A stretch of DNA of 64,000 nt from Candidatus Nitrospira nitrificans (GTDB lineage Bacteria; Nitrospirota; Nitrospiria; Nitrospirales; Nitrospiraceae), in assembly GCF_001458775.1 (NCBI RefSeq), contig NZ_CZPZ01000014.1:1-64000 (forward strand). The letters run 5' to 3'. Shown one piece after another: positions 54,186 to 63,423 of the stretch (position 1 is its first letter; each line of letters starts with the position of its first letter). The position numbers were made by a program, and so were the translations under genes. The notes below the pieces were generated by a model that did no database searches, was not told the DNA's origin, and worked only from the letters and a program-made list of their open reading frames with translations.

Positions 54186-54740
54186 ATGACATTTCATCGA
54201 ACGGCTTTGGTGTTCACCGTCATGGCGATCGGCGCGCTGTGCATGGCGCCATCCTCCGAGGCAGAGTCTCCCCAACCGAAGAAACGGCCAGGCTTCGAGC
54301 GTGGCGTTGTCCAAATCGGTGACGAAGCCCCCAATTTCACATTGCGTGATCTTTCGGGCAATGTCATGAGTCTATCTCAACTGAGAGGGAAGGTCGTCCT
54401 GCTGAATTTTTGGGCGACCTGGTGCGGGCCCTGCCGTGTCGAGATGCCGGCGATGGAACAGCTGTATCGAACGTTATCGCGAAGGGAGTTCGAGATCTTG
54501 GCGGTGTCGACGGATTCACAGGGCGCGGCGGTCACCCGCCCGTTCCAGCGAGAAATGGGATTCACGTTTCCCATTCTCCATGACTCGGAATACCGCGTGG
54601 GCCTGACGTACGGGGCCCGTTCGATTCCGCTCACCTTTATGGTCGATCGCCGAGGCATCGTGCGACAAAAGATTTTCGGCGCTCGTGATTGGGACTCTCC
54701 GGAGGCCCGTGACTTAATCCATGAACTGATGAAGTCGTAA
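54186..54740 (+). CDS. TlpA/ResA-like thiol-disulfide oxidoreductase
   Basis: A 184-residue periplasmic thioredoxin-fold protein. A signal peptide (LVFTVMAIGALCMAPSSEA) precedes a redoxin domain: GDEAPNFTLRDLSGNVMSL, NFWATWCGPCRVEMPAM with the CxxC active site, and GARSIPLTFMVDRRGIVRQ with the cis-Pro. Such proteins reduce apocytochrome or other envelope disulfides. CcdA is encoded two bases downstream and would supply the electrons from the cytoplasm, so the pair forms a functional unit. The ribosome site is weak. Confidence 0.92.
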   Translation: MTFHRTALVFTVMAIGALCMAPSSEAESPQPKKRPGFERGVVQIGDEAPNFTLRDLSGNVMSLSQLRGKVVLLNFWATWCGPCRVEMPAMEQLYRTLSRREFEILAVSTDSQGAAVTRPFQREMGFTFPILHDSEYRVGLTYGARSIPLTFMVDRRGIVRQKIFGARDWDSPEARDLIHELMKS

Positions 54741-54742
54741 CC

Positions 54743-55489
54743 ATGACACAATCCATGCCACAGATTTCGCTCATTGCCGCTTTCTCGGCGGGACTCCTTT
54801 CGTTTGTATCCCCATGCGTGTTGCCGTTGGTGCCGAGCTATATTTCCTACATTACAGGCCTGTCCGTCGAACAGTTGACCGATGCGTCCGAGCGGGTCAA
54901 GTTTAGGAAGGCCATCGTCGTGAACTCCTTGTTGTTCATCGGGGGGTTTTCATCAGTCTTTATCGCATTCGGGGCTTCGGCGAGTTTTCTCGGCCAGATC
55001 CTGATCACCCATCAAGATCTCATCCGCCGTATCGGCGGCGCGTTGATTATCGTGTTTGGGCTCTATCTGCTCGGGATTCTGAACTTGAAGTTCCTCAAGA
55101 TGGAACAGCGGTATCAATTCCGTAATAGACCCGCCGGATACCTGGGGTCATTCCTGATCGGGGTTGCTTTCGCGGCCGGTTGGACCCCCTGTGTCGGTCC
55201 AGTGCTGGGATCCATTCTTCTATATGCCAGTACGACCGACTCTCTTTTTAGCGGAGTCGTGTTGCTGGCCTTTTACTCGTTGGGGTTGGGCTTGCCGCTG
55301 TTCCTCACGGCACTGGGCGTCGATCGATTTCTGGCCTATTTCAAGGAAGTGCGGGCGTATCTGTGGGGCGTTTCGACCGTGAGCGGAGTCTTGCTGATCC
55401 TTGTCGGCGTGATGATCTACGCCAATTCGCTGACCATGGTGACCAGTTTCTTGGAGCGATACGGGATCGGTTGGTATCTGGGCCAGTAA
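54743..55489 (+). CDS. ccdA: CcdA-type thiol-redox membrane protein
   Basis: A 248-residue inner-membrane protein with six helices. The two conserved Cys lie in SFVSPCVLPLVPSYISY and FAAGWTPCVGPVLGSILLYA, the redox pair that carries electrons across the membrane. RRIGGALIIVFGLYLLGIL is also typical. It reduces periplasmic thioredoxin-like partners, here the protein encoded immediately upstream. A hairpin terminator follows six bases after the stop. Confidence 0.93.
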   Translation: MTQSMPQISLIAAFSAGLLSFVSPCVLPLVPSYISYITGLSVEQLTDASERVKFRKAIVVNSLLFIGGFSSVFIAFGASASFLGQILITHQDLIRRIGGALIIVFGLYLLGILNLKFLKMEQRYQFRNRPAGYLGSFLIGVAFAAGWTPCVGPVLGSILLYASTTDSLFSGVVLLAFYSLGLGLPLFLTALGVDRFLAYFKEVRAYLWGVSTVSGVLLILVGVMIYANSLTMVTSFLERYGIGWYLGQ

Positions 55490-55494
55490 CGGGG

Positions 55495-55550
55495 GTTGAA
55501 AAAGCTCCCCAACGTCGTTCTCGGTCGCTCGTTGGATGATCTTTTTGAAC
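55495..55550 (+). terminator. Terminator-like hairpin after ccdA
   Basis: GTTGAAAAAGCTCCCCAACG (55495-55514) pairs with CGTTGG…CTTTTTGAAC (55530-55550) with a few mismatches. The right arm contains T5, and a further T5 follows at 55553-55557. Confidence 0.6.
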
Positions 55551-55612
55551 GCCTTTTTATGAAGGGCGTCCATCGGCCGGCAGATTGATTCTCGGCACTC
55601 GTTATTACCCGA

Positions 55613-56581
55613 TCAGCACCAGGCGCCGAGACGACAGGCTGTAAAGCCCTGCCCCAGTGTCGTGGCGGCGGCCGCCCCAAGCGAGTCGAGCGCCGGAGGA
55701 ACGCCGAGTATTCCGATTGCCGGAGGTGGAGATGGGCTGACGGCCGGCCGATTGCTGCGGACCATCCCTGGGCCGGCGTCGGAAAGGGGGACCGATTCCG
55801 ATTTCTGAGCGAGGAGCGTACTCGGTTGGGCCCCCCCGATTTTCTCAAGCAAGCTCTTCCCGGCCCCTGAGGCGGTACTGTTCGGATACTTGTCTACCAA
55901 GACGACGAGATTCTCCCTTGCCCAATCGTCCGCACCCATTTCATGGTACGACTTCGCAAGGGAGTACAGGGCTTCAGCGGCGATGGGCTTATTCGGGTAA
56001 GCCTGGAGGATTTGCTGAAACCGGTGCGTGGCGGCGAGGTAGGAGCCCCGCCGGTAATAGAATTGTCCCACGAAGAGATGCATCTGAGCGATCCAATCAT
56101 GGCATTCCTCGAGCTTTTGCAGCGCCTGGGTGTCATAGCGACTGCCGGGGAACTCTTTTCTCATCTGCTCGAACGCGGTGATGGCCTTTTGCATCGGCTC
56201 AGGGTCACGATCGATGGTCTTCGCCATCTTGAAATGAATTTCCCCGATCCTGAATCCTGCATAGGGAGCCAGGACGTGATTGCGATGGAGTTCCAGAAAG
56301 TGTTTGTACTCGACTAAGGCCTCCGCATACTCCTCTTTCTCGAAATAGGCTTCCCCCCGTTTCATGATGACATTGGGGTGGTAGTGGTTCTCAACGGTAT
56401 CTCCGAGAAAAATTTGCTCGTCGGTGCTGCTGAAGACCTTCTTGATCCCGCTTCGAACGTCGCCCGGGCCGATATCGCCGGCGCAGGAGGTGATGAACAG
56501 CGAACCGACGCCGAGAAAAGCCGCCAGGCTCAGTCGTGATAGTCGTGAGAGCGGAGAAGCTGCGATTTCGAGGGGCAACAT
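55613..56581 (-). CDS. bamD: Outer-membrane assembly lipoprotein BamD
   Basis: A 322-residue lipoprotein: LAAFLGVGSLFITSC is the lipobox signal, followed by five tetratricopeptide-like repeats (NVIMKRGEAYFEKEEYAEAL, VGQFYYRRGSYLAATHRFQQ, KPIAAEALYSLAKSYHEMG). BamD is the essential TPR partner of BamA in folding outer-membrane proteins. The Pro/Ser-rich C-terminal tail of about 70 residues (SPSPPPAIGILG) is longer than in E. coli. ATG 56581 was chosen because it precedes the signal peptide; a longer frame to 56653 adds an unrelated hydrophobic piece. Confidence 0.88.
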   Translation of the reverse strand: MLPLEIAASPLSRLSRLSLAAFLGVGSLFITSCAGDIGPGDVRSGIKKVFSSTDEQIFLGDTVENHYHPNVIMKRGEAYFEKEEYAEALVEYKHFLELHRNHVLAPYAGFRIGEIHFKMAKTIDRDPEPMQKAITAFEQMRKEFPGSRYDTQALQKLEECHDWIAQMHLFVGQFYYRRGSYLAATHRFQQILQAYPNKPIAAEALYSLAKSYHEMGADDWARENLVVLVDKYPNSTASGAGKSLLEKIGGAQPSTLLAQKSESVPLSDAGPGMVRSNRPAVSPSPPPAIGILGVPPALDSLGAAAATTLGQGFTACRLGAWC

Positions 56582-56722
56582 ACCCGTAAACACATAGCAA
56601 GGATATGGGGAAAAAGCAATGACAAGAACGGTTCGGTTGACCTGCTTCCTCATGCCCCCCTATAATCCCGCTCCACGTCGGAAGTCTGAATAATTTCGCT
56701 CAAATAGATCGGGTTTAGAGTC

Positions 56723-57715
56723 ATGATTCGATCGAGGGTCATCGGAACCGGTAGCTATCTTCCTGTCCGGGTCGTGCCCAATGACGCGATCGCTCCGACG
56801 TTGAACTTGTCTCCGGCACGCATCCAGCGACTCACCGGTATCCGGACACGTCATTGGGCCGGCGAACGCGAAGCGTCCTCCGATATGGCGATTGAAGCGA
56901 GCCGTCTCGCACTTGATGCCGCTGATTGTTCGCCTTCTTCAATCGAAGCCATCATCCTTTCCACAACCTCTCCGGACATGACGTTTCCTTCAACGGCTTG
57001 CTTGGTCCAACGAGGATTAGGCTGCAAACAAGTGGGGGCGTTCGACGTGTCTGCCTCCTGCTCGGGATTCTTATATGGGCTCTCGATGGCGCAGGCCATG
57101 ATTCAGAGCGGACAGGTCAGGACCTGTCTGGTCGTGGCTTCAGAAGTCAAGTCTCGTTCGCTCGATCCTCAAGATGAGACGACGGCGCTGCTGTTCGGCG
57201 ACGGGGCCGGTGCCGTCATCCTGCGGGGTGAAGAGGAGAGCACTCCCGAGTGGCGGGGGATTCTGGGGATCAGGCTGTATGCCGATGGGGCGCATCATGG
57301 ACTCATTCGACTCCCCGGCGGCGGATCCCGGCTGCCCTTGTCCTCCGACACGCTGCGCAAGGGGGAGCACTCGCTTCGTATGCGCGGAGCGTCGCTCTTT
57401 CGGATAGCCGTTCGACGGATTGAACAGGCCGTGCTGGAGATTTTGAAAGAATTCGGCGCCAGTCCAGGCGATCTCAAACAGATCGTGCTCCATCAAGCCA
57501 ACGGTCGAATCTTGTCTCAGGTCGCCGAACGCTTGGGTATCGAGCAGAGCCGCTTAGCCTCGGTGATCGAGCGCTACGGCAATACGTCCTCAGCTTCTCT
57601 TCCGATCGCGCTCGATGATGCGGTTCGCGGGGGGAACATCTCACCGAATGATCTGGTGCTGCTGGGCACTTTCGGCGGTGGAGTAACCTGGGCAACGGGT
57701 CTCCTGCGCTGGTAA
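56723..57715 (+). CDS. fabH: 3-oxoacyl-ACP synthase III (FabH-like)
   Basis: A 330-residue thiolase-fold condensing enzyme. The N-terminus SRVIGTGSYLPVRVV is typical; the active-site Cys is in DVSASCSGFLYGLS, His in IVLHQANGRILSQ and Asn in ERYGNTSSASLPIAL. FabH starts fatty acid synthesis by condensing acetyl-CoA with malonyl-ACP. The gene stands alone, outside a fab cluster, so a specialised KAS III-like role is also possible. Confidence 0.85.
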   Translation: MIRSRVIGTGSYLPVRVVPNDAIAPTLNLSPARIQRLTGIRTRHWAGEREASSDMAIEASRLALDAADCSPSSIEAIILSTTSPDMTFPSTACLVQRGLGCKQVGAFDVSASCSGFLYGLSMAQAMIQSGQVRTCLVVASEVKSRSLDPQDETTALLFGDGAGAVILRGEEESTPEWRGILGIRLYADGAHHGLIRLPGGGSRLPLSSDTLRKGEHSLRMRGASLFRIAVRRIEQAVLEILKEFGASPGDLKQIVLHQANGRILSQVAERLGIEQSRLASVIERYGNTSSASLPIALDDAVRGGNISPNDLVLLGTFGGGVTWATGLLRW

Positions 57716-57785
57716 CGACAGGAGGGCGGGAGCGCCATTCGCCTGTCGTCCATCCTCATGTGAATCCGCTGTCGGGAGCGAGCGT

Positions 57786-59645
57786 CTATGTTCTGCTTGC
57801 TTCGCCCGACTGAGCGGACACTCGCTTGCCACCGCTGACCGGAAGTCGAACCACGAACCGACTTCCCTGAGGATGATTCGCCTCCACCCACACCTGCCCT
57901 CCATGGCCTTCAACGATATGCTTCACGATCGCCAGTCCGAGTCCCGTCCCTCCCAACTCGCGTGACCGGGCTTTGTCGACGCGGTAAAACCGTTCGAAGA
58001 CACGAGGCCGGTCCTCCTCGGGGATACCGATTCCGGTATCGGCGACGCTGAGATCGATCGCTCGGGCTGTTGAATCGGTAGTTCCAACCGAGAGAACAAG
58101 CTTGGTGCCGACCGAGATGGTTCCTCCTTCAGGCGTATATTTGATGGCATTATCGAGCAGATTGGTCAAGACCTGCACAAGCCGACCTTCATCACCCCCC
58201 ACCGGAGGGAGCGACGGATCGACCACGGTGACGAGACGGTGCCGTTTCTTATCGGCGATCGGTTTGATCATGGACAGCGTCCGGTCGACGACGGAACGCA
58301 ATTCAAGCGGTTCTTCCTTCAGCGAGACGCGGCCCGATTCGATTTTCGAGAGTTCGAGCAGGTCTTCGATGATCAGATTCAGCCGATCGCTTTGTTTGAG
58401 GATGATCTCCAAGAATTTCGCGGAAGCGACGGGGTCGTCCTTGGCGCCGTCCAGCAGGGCTTCCACGTAGCCTTTGATGGAGGTGAGCGGGGTCCGAAGC
58501 TCATGAGAGACATTCGCCACAAAGTCTTTCCGGATCTTCTCCAGACGCCGCAATTCGGTGATGTCATGAAACACCAACACGAGACAGGCTTCGCTTTCCC
58601 GTTCTCCCCCTGCCGGGGAGGCTTCGATCTGGAGACATCGTCCCGTCAGCGGCAGCACGATTTCATCCTCGCCCGGCACGCGTGACCCGAGAATGGTCGT
58701 GACCAGGTCATTGAGTCGTTGATGGCGGAACAGCTCGGCGCAGGGACGCCCTCGCGCTTCCACGCGCGAGATGCCGAATATCCGTTCCAACGCCGGATTG
58801 ATTTGCAACACGTGGCCGCGATAGTCCAGGACCATGACGCCTTCGACCATCGAGGTGAGGACGGCAAGCAGTTGGGCTCGATCTTCCGAGAGTTCGTCGA
58901 TCTTGGCATGCAGCTGGTCCGCCATGGTATTCAGCGTCGTCGCCAAGAGACCGACTTCATCTTGCGCGGTTGTTCTGATGGGCATCGTCTGGTGGCCGGA
59001 ACTGAGTTGCCGGGCGGCCGATGCGATCTTCGAGAGGGGTCTGGTTATGTTGTGAGCCAGCCAGACACTGAGCGTCAGGGCGACGAGGAAGGCGACTCCG
59101 AGCGCGAGAAAAAGGTGTTGTTTGAGTTCGGCCATCTCGCGTTCGACGATGGCCATAGGCAGGCCCACGCGGACGGCGATCGGCGCCGTATCCTGAGCCT
59201 GGTGTAGCAGCACCGCGCGATACATGGTGCGCTGGCCGGTGGTATGACTTGGGCGGATATCCGCTCCGTGTCCGGTAGAAAGGGCCTGTTGGATTTCCGG
59301 CCGAGACCTGTGATTTTCAACAGCGGGCACGTCGGCATCTCGGAGGGCGCTATCCGCGAGCACCGTTCCGTCTGCGGCGACCAGCGTCACGCGGGAGGAG
59401 GCTCGGGTGCCGAGCTCGCGCGCCGTCTCTTGCAAAGAGGAAGGGGTCGGATGTGAAGAAGAGGAGAGAAACAGCGGTTGAAAGCCGTATTCGACAAGCT
59501 TGGTTTTTGCCTCCAGCTCATCACCGAATTGCGCGAGGTACCGCTGTTCGAGGGACTTGACCGTCATCACGCCGGCGACCAGCAGCCCACAGGCGACCGC
59601 CACAAGCGTGCCAAGCGTCACTTTCCATCGAATCGACCACGTCAT
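57786..59645 (-). CDS. PhoR-like sensor histidine kinase
   Basis: A 619-residue membrane kinase. Two helices (near 9-26 and 178-197) enclose an extracytoplasmic domain. HAMP (NITRPLSKIASAARQLSSG), PAS (VMVLDYRGHVLQINPALERI), HisKA (FVANVSHELRTPLTSIKGYV) and HATPase (NLLDNAIKYTPEGG, DTGIGIPEEDRPRVFERFY, GTGLGLAIVKHI) follow in order. The layout and its OmpR-type partner match PhoR-PhoB, which senses phosphate limitation, but no pst/phoU genes are in this window. The regulator gene ends five bases upstream of its start. Confidence 0.9.
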   Translation of the reverse strand: MTWSIRWKVTLGTLVAVACGLLVAGVMTVKSLEQRYLAQFGDELEAKTKLVEYGFQPLFLSSSSHPTPSSLQETARELGTRASSRVTLVAADGTVLADSALRDADVPAVENHRSRPEIQQALSTGHGADIRPSHTTGQRTMYRAVLLHQAQDTAPIAVRVGLPMAIVEREMAELKQHLFLALGVAFLVALTLSVWLAHNITRPLSKIASAARQLSSGHQTMPIRTTAQDEVGLLATTLNTMADQLHAKIDELSEDRAQLLAVLTSMVEGVMVLDYRGHVLQINPALERIFGISRVEARGRPCAELFRHQRLNDLVTTILGSRVPGEDEIVLPLTGRCLQIEASPAGGERESEACLVLVFHDITELRRLEKIRKDFVANVSHELRTPLTSIKGYVEALLDGAKDDPVASAKFLEIILKQSDRLNLIIEDLLELSKIESGRVSLKEEPLELRSVVDRTLSMIKPIADKKRHRLVTVVDPSLPPVGGDEGRLVQVLTNLLDNAIKYTPEGGTISVGTKLVLSVGTTDSTARAIDLSVADTGIGIPEEDRPRVFERFYRVDKARSRELGGTGLGLAIVKHIVEGHGGQVWVEANHPQGSRFVVRLPVSGGKRVSAQSGEASRT

Positions 59646-59650
59646 CCTGA

Positions 59651-60352
59651 TCAGTCGAGATCCCTCAGTTTATAGCCCAATGATTTCACGGACACGATGG
59701 CATCTTCGAGGAGCGGCAGCTTTTGTTTGAGTCGGCGGATATGCACATCGACTGTTCTGGTTGTTCCGTAGTAGTCGTAGCCCCACACGGCGTTGAGCAA
59801 CACTTCTCGGGTCAACACACGCCCGGGATGCCGAAGCAGATGCTCAAGCAGGCCGAATTCCTTTGCCGTCAGCGGCATCTCGTGTTTTCCGAGGCTGACT
59901 TCATGCCGAGCCACATTCATCGTGAGCGCGCCATAGTGGTGCACCTCCGGGCCATCAGCGGGGGCGCGCGCGATGCGACGCAATAGCGCTTTGACACGCG
60001 CCACCAACGCTTTGGGGCTGAACGGCTTGGTGACATAATCGTCAGCCCCTAATTCCAGCCCGACAATCGTGTCCGATTCTTCCGCTTTCGCCGTGAGCAT
60101 GAGGATCGGAAGCAGGGCGGTGCCGGGCATGGAGCGGAGGCGTTTGCAGACTTCGAGCCCATCCATCTCGGGTAACATCAGATCGAGGACGACCAGATCG
60201 GGCTTCTCCTCTTTGACCTTTTTCAGCGCGTCGAGCCCACTGGTCGCGGTGATGGGTCGAAATCCCTCTTTCTCTAAATAGTGCGTCACGAGCTGCAGGA
60301 TGTCCTGTTCGTCTTCGACGATGAGCACTTTCTTGTGAGTGGACACGCCCAT
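59651..60352 (-). CDS. PhoB/OmpR-type DNA-binding response regulator
   Basis: A 233-residue regulator. The receiver domain has VLIVEDEQDILQLVTHYLEK, the phospho-Asp in LVVLDLMLPEMDGLEV and Lys in DDYVTKPFSPKALVARV. The winged-helix output domain shows VSLGKHEMPLTAKEFGLLEH, VLTREVLLNAVWGYDYYGTT and TVDVHIRRLKQKLP. First gene of the two-component pair. The phosphate role is inferred from the partner's layout; any other envelope signal is possible. Confidence 0.92.
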   Translation of the reverse strand: MGVSTHKKVLIVEDEQDILQLVTHYLEKEGFRPITATSGLDALKKVKEEKPDLVVLDLMLPEMDGLEVCKRLRSMPGTALLPILMLTAKAEESDTIVGLELGADDYVTKPFSPKALVARVKALLRRIARAPADGPEVHHYGALTMNVARHEVSLGKHEMPLTAKEFGLLEHLLRHPGRVLTREVLLNAVWGYDYYGTTRTVDVHIRRLKQKLPLLEDAIVSVKSLGYKLRDLD

Positions 60353-60434
60353 AGGAGACTGAGCGTACGGGGGAGGGGAGAGAGAGTCAAGCGGACAGGA
60401 CTACCGGGCAGGTGGCTCGCTCGGTGATGGCCGG

Positions 60435-61448
60435 TTATTTGTAGGCGATCGCCGCGCTCGATGGCCCGACGAGAGGCATGACCTCGAACCGTGTGAAGCC
60501 CACCTCACCGCACCACCGACGGAAGTCCGCCCCGGAATAATCGAACGCGTCGCCGAATTCGATGAGCATGTTGAGGGACATCAGCAGCCCCTGCGCATTT
60601 TCGCGACGGGCATCATCGATCAATGCTTCGATGGCCACCAACGCGCCGCCGGTCGGCAATGCGTCATAGGCGGCTCGGATCAGATGCATTTTTTTCTCCA
60701 GATTCCAGTCATGCAGAATCATGCCCATCGTGATGAGGTCGGCTTTCGGTAGCTGATCTTTGAAAAAGTCACCGGATGTCGCGCTCACGCGATGTTCCAA
60801 TCCGGCGGCAGCGACATATTTCTTCGCAATCGGTTCGACCACCGGCAGATCGAAGCTGATGCATTGCAGATGGGCATGTCGCTTCGCGACTTCGATGCTG
60901 AGCAGGCCGGTCGCGCCGCCGACGTCGCAAAGAGTCTGGTATTTCGAGAAGTCGAATTTCTCCGCGAACGCCTCGAAGTTGAGGCGTGAAATGCCGGTCA
61001 TGGCCTCCATGAATTGTTCCAGCCTGGGCAGATCCGAATAGAGTTCTTCAAACATCCCCTTCTGTCCATGCTTCACTTCGTTCTGCGGCCGTCCCGTCCG
61101 CAACGCCTCCGGCAGATCGTTCCAAAATTTGAACAGCCGCGCGTTGAGCATGACGAGAATCCCTCCGATATAGCGCGGGCTCGCAGCATCGAGGAAGAGG
61201 GCGCCTTCCGGCGTATTGACATACTTCGCCTCGGGGCCGTCGCCGTCGCGGTCGAGAAACTTCATCGCCACGAGCGCGTCAAAGAAATCGGGATTAGCCC
61301 GTGAGTGAAATTGCAATTCCCTGCCCAGCTCCGCCCCCGTGAGACGTCGATCGGCGAGTTTTGTGAACAGGCCGACCTCGACGGCCGTGAGTAAGACCTT
61401 GGAGCCCCAGAAACCGAAGGCGGTTTGCAAAATGGAAGATGGATTCAT
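60435..61448 (-). CDS. O-methyltransferase (plant-type/ASMT-like family)
   Basis: A 337-residue methyltransferase of the family with a dimerisation winged helix (SSILQTAFGFWGSKVLLTAV, EVGLFTKLADRRLTGAELG) and a catalytic Rossmann domain: TLCDVGGATGLLSIEVAKR, CISFDLPVVEPIAKKY, GDFFKDQLPKADLITMGMI, then LHDWNLEKKMHLIRAAYDAL with the catalytic-type His. Members methylate hydroxyls of aromatic or polyketide-like compounds; substrate unknown. ATG 61448 starts the conserved region, while an upstream in-frame start adds 18 unlikely residues. No biosynthetic genes adjoin it. Confidence 0.85.
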   Translation of the reverse strand: MNPSSILQTAFGFWGSKVLLTAVEVGLFTKLADRRLTGAELGRELQFHSRANPDFFDALVAMKFLDRDGDGPEAKYVNTPEGALFLDAASPRYIGGILVMLNARLFKFWNDLPEALRTGRPQNEVKHGQKGMFEELYSDLPRLEQFMEAMTGISRLNFEAFAEKFDFSKYQTLCDVGGATGLLSIEVAKRHAHLQCISFDLPVVEPIAKKYVAAAGLEHRVSATSGDFFKDQLPKADLITMGMILHDWNLEKKMHLIRAAYDALPTGGALVAIEALIDDARRENAQGLLMSLNMLIEFGDAFDYSGADFRRWCGEVGFTRFEVMPLVGPSSAAIAYK

Positions 61449-61920
61449 ATGAGGACCTATCTTATCTCTTAAAATTGGAATGCAGCATCTGCTCCCTTGC
61501 ACCGAAGCAGGTTACAGAACAGAGCTCGATATTTCATAGGATTCTGAACTTTGCAAGACGCCAATACCCATAAATAATTTCAGCGGCTCTCTCGGTAAAA
61601 AGACTATTTCGAGGTAGGTTCTAATCTATCCTATTAATATGCACAAATCAGGACCTACTTCTGTGATGTGATGACCTGAATGCAAGATACATTGAACGCG
61701 GCAGCTCAAATATTACTTTGGCCGTGGATGGCTGATCAATTGCATTGGCAAGACTGCCTATTTAGCGAGCCGTCAGCTAGCCAGTCGTCGCCCCGCGGCC
61801 TAGCCGAAACCTGTTATGATCCACGGTCCGGACAAGTCATCGGCAGTATGCGCGTTCACGGAATTGCTCTCAAGCCCCCGTCACGGGTAGCATGGTGACG
61901 AAGCCAAGCAATTGTTAGTG
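61449..61920. other. Intergenic region, partly AT-rich, without a gene
   Basis: About 470 bases. The part at 61520-61680 is clearly richer in A+T than its surroundings. A plus-strand frame at 61680-61898 has no family and no convincing ribosome site. Presumably holds the promoter of the O-methyltransferase gene. Confidence 0.45.
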
Positions 61921-62928
61921 TTACACGCCGGAGCGAGCAGGTTGCCCTAAGCTTACTGCCGCAGTTGAGGCATCCTCCGTTTCCTGTTTGGGAAAACCAC
62001 CGTAGGATCTCAGCTCCTAACTCCTCCAGTACCTCGCTGGCAGGTCTACTGCCGTACTTCAGGTTGAGGATGACGTGATTTACCCCCTTAGCTTCCAGAC
62101 ACTTCAGCAGATCTAGAAGGGCGCTCCGGCCCAAGCGAAAACCAAGATGGATTGGCTTGGGCGTAGCATGTGGATCCTCGACCAGATCGATGTACAGAGA
62201 TTGCACAAAGGGCTTGAACTGGTCCGGTGCGTGGTCGTCCACCAAGCGTTTCCACAGCGCAATCATGTCAGATTGCTTGGCAAGCGGACGCGGGTAGGTC
62301 ACCCAGCCATCGCTGTGCGCCGCAATCCATTCCATCGGCTGGCGACTGCTACCTGTCACGAGAAGCGGCAGGGTGCCTGCAGTTGCTTGGGCAGCAGATC
62401 TACCTGGTGCAGCAAGCCGAAGGGGCTGTCGATCTCGGGAAACGATTCTTTCCACACCCGGTGTAACAGGTTGAATGAGTCGCGAAATCGGTCGCCGCGA
62501 CCTTCTGGGGAAAGCCCGAACGCCGGAAACTCCACGGCCCGATCGCCGGATGCGACGCCAAGAACAAGACGGCCGCTCGATAATTGATCGATCGAGGCAG
62601 CCGCCTTGGCGACGTGCAGCGGATGCCGTAACGGCAACACGATGCTGCCGGTGGCCAGCGCGATACGCCGTGTATGCCTCGCTACATATCCGAGATAGAC
62701 CCATGGGTCGTAGATTTGCCCGACGTCGCCGAACGATGGATCGTATAGCGGCACGTCGCGCACCCAGAGCGCGGCGAAGCCCAGCCGCTCAGCCCGCCAG
62801 ATGCGGGCCAGGTGGTCGCGCATCGTGGGAATGCTGCCCTCATAGGCTTCAATGGGTGCAAAGATGCCGAGCGTGAGGCGTCCCTCATGAAACATGGTCT
62901 GAAATCCGTGATGGGTAGTCATCTCCAT
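61921..62928 (-). pseudogene. LLM-class (luciferase-like) oxidoreductase with two frameshifts
   Basis: Intact in order but split into three frames. The first runs from ATG 62928 (after AGGAGGACGGT): GRLTLGIFAPIEAYEGSIPT, ALATGSIVLPLRHPLHVAKA and SGRLVLGVASGDRAVEFPAF, to LLPKQLQ. Near 62372 the frame moves, continuing LPLLVTGSSRQPMEWIAAHS and GVNHVILNLKYGSRPASEVL. Near 61994, in a four-T run, it moves back and ends as PKQETEDASTAAVSLG…ARSGV with TAA at 61921. The total of about 335 residues fits TIGR03571-type flavin-dependent oxidoreductases. Both breaks are single-base changes beside homopolymers. Confidence 0.75.
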
Positions 62929-62953
62929 ACCGTCCTCCTGCAATCCAGTCCGT

Positions 62954-63412
62954 TCACTGCAATTCGAAAATTAGCTCCAACTCGACCGGCATATGAGCGG
63001 GTAGTGACGATGCACCCACGGCTAGCCGTGCATGGCCGCCGCCGTCTTTGAATACGGCGGCCAACAGCTCCGAAGCACCGTCCGCAACTCTCGCATGCTC
63101 ACCGAAATCCTGCGTTGCGGAGATGTGGACCGTGAGCCGCACCAGCCGCCGGATACGATTCAGCGATCCGAGTGCGGCACGAGCCACAGCCAGGCCGTTG
63201 AGCGCCGCCAATCTTGCGGCATCACGGCCTTCCGTCACCGACAGTCTTTCGCCGAGACGTCCGTTCCATGCCGGGCGTCCCTCTTGCACCGGCAACATGC
63301 CGCTGACGAAGAGCAACCCGCCTGCCTCCACCGCCGGTACGTACGCGCCGAGCGGCAGAGGCGGATCGGGTAAGGTCAGACGTAGCTCATGGAGGCGCGC
63401 TTCCGGTGTCAC
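62954..63412 (-). CDS. RidA (YjgF/L-PSP) family protein
   Basis: A 152-residue protein of the longer RidA subfamily: LGAYVPAVEAGGLLFVSGML, ARLAALNGLAVARAALGSLN, RLVRLTVHISATQDFGEHAR and LAVGASSLPAHMPVELELIF. Archetypal RidA deaminates reactive enamines using an Arg; this subfamily ends in P-VE-E--FE instead. The GTG start at 63412 follows AGGAGAGAGCAC. It lies 11 bases after the F420-reductase-like gene and 25 before the LLM oxidoreductase gene, forming one operon, perhaps for a shared catabolic step. Confidence 0.88.
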   Translation of the reverse strand: MTPEARLHELRLTLPDPPLPLGAYVPAVEAGGLLFVSGMLPVQEGRPAWNGRLGERLSVTEGRDAARLAALNGLAVARAALGSLNRIRRLVRLTVHISATQDFGEHARVADGASELLAAVFKDGGGHARLAVGASSLPAHMPVELELIFELQ

Positions 63413-63423
63413 CGTGCTCTCTC

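Noticed and set aside
61680-61898. Plus-strand open frame of 72 codons between the O-methyltransferase and LLM genes
   Set aside because: No ribosome site, no family; sits in a non-coding stretch.
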